Origin: an uncultured Flavobacteriaceae bacterium
GTDB taxonomy: Bacteria; Bacteroidota; Bacteroidia; Flavobacteriales; Flavobacteriaceae
Assembly: GCA_945788155.1 (NCBI GenBank)
Contig: CALZKX010000105.1
Coordinates: forward strand, 1-9,744
Reading direction: 5' to 3'
Length of the DNA: 9,744 nt
Shown: positions 5,680 through 9,744 of the stretch, piece after piece
How positions within the stretch are numbered: the stretch's first letter is position 1
How the letters are laid out: every line of letters starts with the position of its first letter
Notes under the pieces: generated by a model
Database searches by the model: none
What the model was told of the DNA's origin: nothing
What the model saw: the letters and a program-made list of their open reading frames with translations, nothing else
Made by a program: the position numbers and the translations under genes

Positions 5680-8307
5680 ATGCCTATTCCATCGCAATAT
5701 GATGCAAATAAAGTAGAAAACAAGTGGTACGATTACTGGATGAAACACAATTATTTTCATTCAAAACCAGATGAAAGAGAGCCTTATACTATTGTAATTC
5801 CTCCACCAAATGTTACAGGAGTGCTGCACATGGGACACATGCTTAATAATACATTGCAAGATGTGCTAATCCGTCGTGCAAGACTAAAAGGATATAATGC
5901 CTGTTGGGTGCCTGGAACCGACCATGCCTCTATCGCTACTGAAGCGAAAGTGGTTGAAAAACTAAAAAAGGATGGTATTAACAAAACCGACATTAGTAGA
6001 ACGGAATTTATTAATCACGCCTGGGACTGGACACATAAGCATGGAGGTATTATTTTAGAACAACTTAAAAAATTAGGATGCTCTTGCGATTGGGAGCGTA
6101 CTAAGTTTACTATGGACGAAGACCTGTCTGAATCTGTAATTGATGTATTTCTGGATTTGTATGAGAAAGGACTGATTTATCGAGGGTACAGAATGGTAAA
6201 TTGGGATCCTCAAGCACAAACAACTTTGTCCGATGAAGAAGTAAATCATATAGAACGTACAGATAAATTGTACTACGTTAAGTATAAAATAGAAGGGGAT
6301 GAAGGTTTTGTTACCATTGCAACAACGCGTCCTGAAACTATTTTAGGAGATACAGCAGTTTGTGTAAACCCTAACGACAAACGCTTTACGCACTTAAAAG
6401 GTAAAAACGTAATTGTTCCTATTTGCAATAGAGTAGTTCCAATAATTCAGGATGATTATGTAGATATGGAATTTGGTACAGGTTGTTTAAAAATTACACC
6501 TGCTCATGATGTAAATGATAAAGATATTGGAGAACGCCATAACCTAGAGGTAATAGATATTTTAAATGACGATGGCACATTAAACCATTTTGGTTTACAT
6601 TATCAAGGAATGAATCGTGAACTTGCTCGTAATGAAGCAGTTAAAGAATTAGATGCTTTAGGTGTCTTGGTAAAAACAGAAGATTACACACACAAAGTTG
6701 GTACAAGCGAGCGCACAAAAGCTGTTATTGAACCTAAAATATCGGCACAGTGGTTTTTAAAGATGAAAAACCTTGCAAAGCCAGCTTTAGATAATGTAAT
6801 GAATGATACGATTAAGTTTCATCCATCAAAGTTTAAGAATTCGTACAGAAATTGGATGGAAAATGTGAGGGATTGGAATATTTCACGCCAGTTATATTGG
6901 GGACACCAAATTCCAGCGTATTTCTTTGGAGAAGGCGTTAACGATTTTGTAGTGGCAAAAAACATAGAAGAAGCCCTACCATTGGCACAAGAAAAAACAG
7001 GAAACAAAAAACTAAAAAAAGAGAATTTAAGACAAGAATCCGATGTCGTTGATACTTGGTTCTCTTCTTGGTTATGGCCAATTTCGGTGTTTGATGGTAT
7101 TCTAAACCCAGATAATGAAGAAATAAGTTACTATTATCCAACCAACGATTTAGTAACAGCACCAGAAATTATGTTTTTTTGGGTAGCGCGAATGATTATT
7201 GCTGGTTACGAATATAGAGGAGAATTACCATTTAAAAACGTGTATTACACAGGGATTGTTCGCGATAAACAAGGCCGTAAAATGAGTAAGTCCCTTGGTA
7301 ACTCACCAGACCCTATAAAATTAATGGAGCAATATGGCGCTGATGGTGTTCGTGTTGGAATGTTAATGTGCTCTCCTGCTGGAAACGATTTACCGTTTGA
7401 TGAGTCATTATGCCAACAAGGTAAAGCTTTCGCTAATAAAATTTGGAACGCCTTTAGATTAATAGATGGTTGGGAAGTAGCAGATATAGAGCAACCAGAA
7501 TATGCAAAGATTGCTATTGATTGGTACCAAAATAAGTTCCAACAGACCTTAGCTGTTATAGAAGATCATTTTGAAAAGTATCGTTTAAGTGATGCTTTAA
7601 TGGAAACCTATAAGCTTATATGGAACGATTTCTGTTCGTGGTTATTGGAAATGGTAAAACCAGCATACCAGCAACCAATAGACAAAACAACCTATGATGC
7701 AGTTATCACCATTTTAGAAAACAACTTAAAAATATTACATCCTTTTACGCCTTTCTTATCTGAGGAGATTTGGCAACATATTGCTGAACGTTCTCCAGAG
7801 GAAGCTTTAATCATTGCAAAATGGCCAGAAAGTAAACCTATAAATGAAGCTTTAATTAAAGAGTTTGATTTTGCTGCTGAGGTAATTTCGGGAATACGCA
7901 CTATTAGAAAACAAAAAAACATTGCATTTAAAGATGCTATAGAGTGTTTTGTATTAAATAATGATAAAGCCTCTACAACGTTTGATGTTGTAATTTCAAA
8001 ACTAGGTAATATTTCTAATTTAAGTTATACCACTGAAAAAGTAGATGGTGCTTTAACCTTTAGAGTAAAGTCTAACGAATATTTTGTACCAATGCAAGGC
8101 AGTATAGATGTTGAAGCCGAAATTGGAAAACTTACAGAAGAGCTAAACTATACCGAAGGTTTCTTGAAATCAGTTCAAAAGAAGCTATCTAACGAGCGTT
8201 TTGTTGCTGGAGCACCAGAACAGGTGGTTGCTAGTGAGCGTAAAAAAGAAGCTGATGCTTTGGCAAAAATTGAAACCTTAAAAGCGAGTTTAGCGAGTTT
8301 AAATTAG
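5680..8307 (+). CDS. valS: Valyl-tRNA synthetase
   Basis: This class I aminoacyl-tRNA synthetase attaches valine to tRNA-Val and edits mischarged threonine. Starting at ATG 5680 it has 875 residues, normal for the family. The ATP-binding HIGH motif is HMGH (50-53), preceded by PPPNVTGVL. The CP1 editing domain is marked by TTRPETILGDTAV (215-227). The second ATP motif KMSKS is at 534-538, in GRKMSKSLGN. An alpha-helical anticodon-binding domain covers about 640-790, and the C-terminal arm (about 808-875), rich in Lys, Glu and Leu, is the coiled coil typical of ValRS. The frame is open back to a TTG at 5647, but the encoded N-terminus MPIPSQYDANKVENKWYDYW and the promoter position both favour 5680. 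No T-box or other leader regulation is visible in the short leader. Confidence 0.97.
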   Translation: MPIPSQYDANKVENKWYDYWMKHNYFHSKPDEREPYTIVIPPPNVTGVLHMGHMLNNTLQDVLIRRARLKGYNACWVPGTDHASIATEAKVVEKLKKDGINKTDISRTEFINHAWDWTHKHGGIILEQLKKLGCSCDWERTKFTMDEDLSESVIDVFLDLYEKGLIYRGYRMVNWDPQAQTTLSDEEVNHIERTDKLYYVKYKIEGDEGFVTIATTRPETILGDTAVCVNPNDKRFTHLKGKNVIVPICNRVVPIIQDDYVDMEFGTGCLKITPAHDVNDKDIGERHNLEVIDILNDDGTLNHFGLHYQGMNRELARNEAVKELDALGVLVKTEDYTHKVGTSERTKAVIEPKISAQWFLKMKNLAKPALDNVMNDTIKFHPSKFKNSYRNWMENVRDWNISRQLYWGHQIPAYFFGEGVNDFVVAKNIEEALPLAQEKTGNKKLKKENLRQESDVVDTWFSSWLWPISVFDGILNPDNEEISYYYPTNDLVTAPEIMFFWVARMIIAGYEYRGELPFKNVYYTGIVRDKQGRKMSKSLGNSPDPIKLMEQYGADGVRVGMLMCSPAGNDLPFDESLCQQGKAFANKIWNAFRLIDGWEVADIEQPEYAKIAIDWYQNKFQQTLAVIEDHFEKYRLSDALMETYKLIWNDFCSWLLEMVKPAYQQPIDKTTYDAVITILENNLKILHPFTPFLSEEIWQHIAERSPEEALIIAKWPESKPINEALIKEFDFAAEVISGIRTIRKQKNIAFKDAIECFVLNNDKASTTFDVVISKLGNISNLSYTTEKVDGALTFRVKSNEYFVPMQGSIDVEAEIGKLTEELNYTEGFLKSVQKKLSNERFVAGAPEQVVASERKKEADALAKIETLKASLASLN

Positions 8308-8429
8308 TGGGTTCGTTTAAAATATAATGATATGCAACGATTTAATGCTTTATATTAGTAGTTGTGCTTCATTATTCTCCCTCGAACGGAATAAAATAAT
8401 TATACTAACTTTCGAGAAACAACTAACCA
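8308..8429. other. Spacer between valS and the DUF6090-like gene, with motifs repeated in the next spacer
   Basis: This 122-base non-coding stretch has no strong terminator. It holds GGTTCGTTT (8310-8318) and CAACTAACCA (8420-8429), each found again in the same order and orientation downstream of the DUF6090-like gene (9243-9251 and 9280-9289). It also holds GTTGTGCTT (8361-8369), whose reverse complement AAGCACAAC is at 9171-9179, just after that gene. A weak inverted repeat CTCGAA/TTCGAG (8381-8386/8411-8416) is present. TAACTTTC (8406-8413) is one base from the -7 consensus and could serve the next gene. The start codon at 8430 follows the CAACTAACCA motif directly. Confidence 0.45.
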
Positions 8430-9167
8430 ATGATAAAATTCTTTAGAAAAATTCGCCAGAACTTACTTATGGAAAATAAAACTGGAAAATATTTTAAATA
8501 TGCTATTGGAGAAATTGTTCTGGTAGTTATTGGGATTTTAATTGCATTAAGCATTAATAATTGGAATGAAAACAGAAAAAAAGAAACTCTAAAAAACGAA
8601 TACAAAACAGCCTTAATTAATGATTACACAAAAGATACGATTCAAATTAATGCTCGGCTTTTAAGAAATAATCTCAGAATTGAAAGGATTAACTCAATTG
8701 GTGATAGTATTGAAAATGGGCATTTTAATAATCTGGAAAGTTATTATAAACTCTTTATTAATGAATTTGTTGGAATTAGAGTCACCAATGTTTACAATAC
8801 CAATAGTTTTAATTTACTCATATCTAGTGGGAAAATAGATTTGTTCGATAAAGACCTAAGAAAAGAACTTATGGAATTAAATCGACTTCAATCTTTTGAG
8901 AAAATTACACAAAATGGTAATAAAGACCTCCTTTTAGACTATATGCTAAACCTTGGAAATAAATATCCAGTCATTGGAAATCCTCTTAATAAAAATACAA
9001 CACACCAACTCTTATGGAAAAATGTAAAAGTAAATGATTTACCAAAAGATATAGTCAATCATTTGAACCAAGAGCGTTACACCATTTCAAGGTATATAGA
9101 ATTAACAGAAAATGTATTACAACAAACCGAATTGGTTTTAAATCTTTTAGCTTCTAAAAACAAATAA
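8430..9167 (+). CDS. DUF6090-like small membrane protein of unknown function
   Basis: The 245-residue product has a short basic N-terminus (MIKFFRKIRQ), a stretch KTGKYFKYAIGEIVLVVIG (17-35) leading into one membrane helix at about 23-41, and the SINNWNE motif right after it (41-47). This N-terminal block is the hallmark of a protein family that I recall as widespread and often multi-copy in Flavobacteriia (DUF6090). The rest (about 48-245) is a polar, mostly helical domain with the recognisable LISSGKIDLFDKDLRKEL segment (130-147). Topology is probably N-in with the long C-terminal part outside the cytoplasm, which is inference. No enzymatic motif is visible. It stands alone, between valS on the same strand and a convergent lipid pair, and is flanked by two spacers with shared short motifs. 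Function is unknown. Confidence 0.88.
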   Translation: MIKFFRKIRQNLLMENKTGKYFKYAIGEIVLVVIGILIALSINNWNENRKKETLKNEYKTALINDYTKDTIQINARLLRNNLRIERINSIGDSIENGHFNNLESYYKLFINEFVGIRVTNVYNTNSFNLLISSGKIDLFDKDLRKELMELNRLQSFEKITQNGNKDLLLDYMLNLGNKYPVIGNPLNKNTTHQLLWKNVKVNDLPKDIVNHLNQERYTISRYIELTENVLQQTELVLNLLASKNK

Positions 9168-9352
9168 CGTAAGCACAACAAACGCATATAATTAATTGCT
9201 AGTTCTGTGTGTACTCGGAAAATCCTAGCGGATTTTCCTACTGGTTCGTTTTCTTTTGCTAACTTAGTTCTAGCCAACGCAACTAACCATACACAAACAC
9301 GAAACTGTTAAACAATGTCAACTATTTTTCTTACAAAGTCAAGAGAGTCCTA
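9168..9352. repeat. Structured palindromic spacer between convergent genes
   Basis: This 185-base gap has no gene. An imperfect outer inverted repeat pairs 9187-9199 (TATAATTAATTGC) with 9279-9291 (GCAACTAACCATA), 10 of 13 positions complementary. Inside it is the perfect hairpin at 9217-9238. TTGCTA occurs at 9196-9201 and 9256-9261, and TAGTTCT at 9200-9206 and 9265-9271. Its left edge AACGTAAGCACAAC begins within the stop codon of the DUF6090-like gene. It resembles palindromic spacers that I recall recurring in flavobacterial genomes, but I cannot verify other copies here. About 9315-9352 shows nothing notable. Confidence 0.5.
9217..9238. terminator. Hairpin, possible terminator between the DUF6090-like gene and the ACBP gene
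   Basis: A perfect 9-base inverted repeat has arms GGAAAATCC (9217-9225) and GGATTTTCC (9230-9238) with a TAGC loop. A T-rich stretch (9249-9257) follows on the plus strand, though not immediately. The position between convergent stops (9167 and 9353) fits a terminator. The hairpin is equally explained as the core of the larger palindromic spacer. Confidence 0.45.
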
Positions 9353-9619
9353 TTATTTACGATACAAAAAGTAATTATCTACCAACTCAATATACTGTTC
9401 TTTGGCAGTGTCTTGACTAATATCTTCAGCTTGAAAAAGGGCATTGGTTTTAAAGGCATTTATTAATGGCTCTCTACTTTTTGGTCTTCCATAATCGTTT
9501 GTAGCTTTTTTATAGTAGGCATATAATTTTAGTAAAATATCGGCAGGAAAAGGCTCAGTATGCGCATTGATACGGTCTACAGCTTCTCTAAATTTTATTT
9601 CAAGCTCTTTTGAGGTCAT
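9353..9619 (-). CDS. Acyl-CoA-binding protein (ACBP family)
   Basis: This 88-residue protein is the length of a single ACBP domain, a soluble four-helix bundle that binds long-chain acyl-CoA esters in the cytoplasm and so buffers or delivers them. Visible family features are ELEIKFREAVDRI (5-17), the central LLKLYAYYKKATNDYG (29-44) with the tyrosine/lysine pattern that contacts the CoA part, the AFKTNALFQAEDIS region (55-68) where classical ACBPs have a lysine- and tryptophan-containing segment, and AKEQYIELVDNYF (72-84). The tryptophan of many ACBPs is absent here. It begins two bases after the psd stop, so the two are almost certainly co-transcribed, which supports a role in phospholipid or fatty-acid metabolism. 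ACBPs are best known in eukaryotes; bacterial members are patchy. Confidence 0.88.
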   Translation of the reverse strand: MTSKELEIKFREAVDRINAHTEPFPADILLKLYAYYKKATNDYGRPKSREPLINAFKTNALFQAEDISQDTAKEQYIELVDNYFLYRK

Positions 9620-9621
9620 GG

Positions 9622-9744
9622 TTACTGTTGTGCAATAACGGTTTCGCCGCCTTTTACTTTTTGATTGAGCGTTACTTTTATATTGGTATCTAAAGGTAAA
9701 AATAAATCTACTCTCGAACCAAATTTTATAAATCCTTGATCTGC
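9622..9744 (-). CDS. psd: Phosphatidylserine decarboxylase, C-terminal end (partial)
   Basis: I translated this from the minus strand: 40 residues enter from the right edge and stop at TAA 9624-9622. They read GFIKFGSRVDLFLPL early on and KVKGGETVIA near the end, which matches the C-terminus of short-form (PSD-A type) phosphatidylserine decarboxylases. These membrane-associated enzymes convert phosphatidylserine to phosphatidylethanolamine and carry a pyruvoyl group made by self-cleavage at a Gly-Ser bond. By family knowledge the Gly-Ser in FGSRVD is that bond, with the serine codon at 9717-9715, so the small alpha chain lies fully in the window. The rest of the gene lies beyond base 9744. 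Confidence 0.88.
   Translation of the reverse strand, partial: ADQGFIKFGSRVDLFLPLDTNIKVTLNQKVKGGETVIAQQ

Noticed and set aside
8430..9167. Low G+C of the DUF6090-like gene as a sign of horizontal transfer
   Set aside because: Two sampled 60-base lines are about 28-30% G+C, but a sampled murB line is about 25%, so composition does not set this gene apart.
8361..9313. Integron attC site(s) flanking the DUF6090-like gene
   Set aside because: GTTAAAC at 9307 fits GTTRRRY, but GCACAAC, GTTGTGC and ATGCAAC each miss the core consensus by one base, the presumed partner cores are not properly complementary, and no integrase is present. Kept only as a speculation within a finding.
1..9744. CRISPR array, tRNA, rRNA, insertion sequence or prophage
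   Set aside because: I saw no regularly spaced repeats, no cloverleaf with a conserved T-loop, no transposase or integrase motif, and no phage protein in any frame examined.

Overview
The window looks like chromosome from a member of the Bacteroidota, most likely class Flavobacteriia. Supporting signs are the strongly A+T-rich DNA, the absence of clear Shine-Dalgarno sequences, -7 promoter boxes of the Bacteroidota form TAnnTTTG before two genes, and proteins of a flavobacterial type (DUF6090-like membrane protein, DUF1573 protein, an acyl-CoA-binding protein beside phosphatidylserine decarboxylase, an RskA-like anti-sigma factor). The assignment comes from reading the sequence, not from a database search.

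Layout. Bases 1-3548 are a leftward block: PLP-dependent aminotransferase (3548-2358), murB (2358-1345, overlapping the aminotransferase stop by one base), then after a 98-base gap an ECF sigma factor (1246-716) and its anti-sigma factor (703 to beyond the left edge). A 123-base gap separates this block from a rightward gene for an exported double-domain aspartic protease with a PDZ domain (3672-5015). That gene converges on a leftward exported DUF1573 protein (5498-5064), and the two share a bidirectional hairpin terminator (5020-5044). DUF1573 is divergent from valS (5680-8307); the gap between them holds two -7 boxes and a 9-base direct repeat. A rightward DUF6090-like gene (8430-9167) follows. 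It converges on a leftward lipid pair at the right edge: the 3' end of psd (9744-9622) and, two bases later, an acyl-CoA-binding protein (9619-9353).

How the genes fit together. Sigma and anti-sigma form a regulatory pair. MurB and ValS are housekeeping enzymes of peptidoglycan precursor synthesis and translation. Psd makes phosphatidylethanolamine, and the acyl-CoA-binding protein probably buffers acyl-CoA for the same lipid metabolism. The aspartic protease, the DUF1573 protein and the DUF6090-like protein are envelope or exported proteins of unknown detailed role.

Most of the window is ordinary core genome. The least explained part is 8308-9352, where the spacers on the two sides of the DUF6090-like gene share several 9-10 base motifs and the downstream spacer is strongly palindromic. 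This could be a repeated intergenic element or a cassette-like unit, but the window alone cannot settle it. I saw no tRNA, rRNA, CRISPR array, transposase or phage gene.
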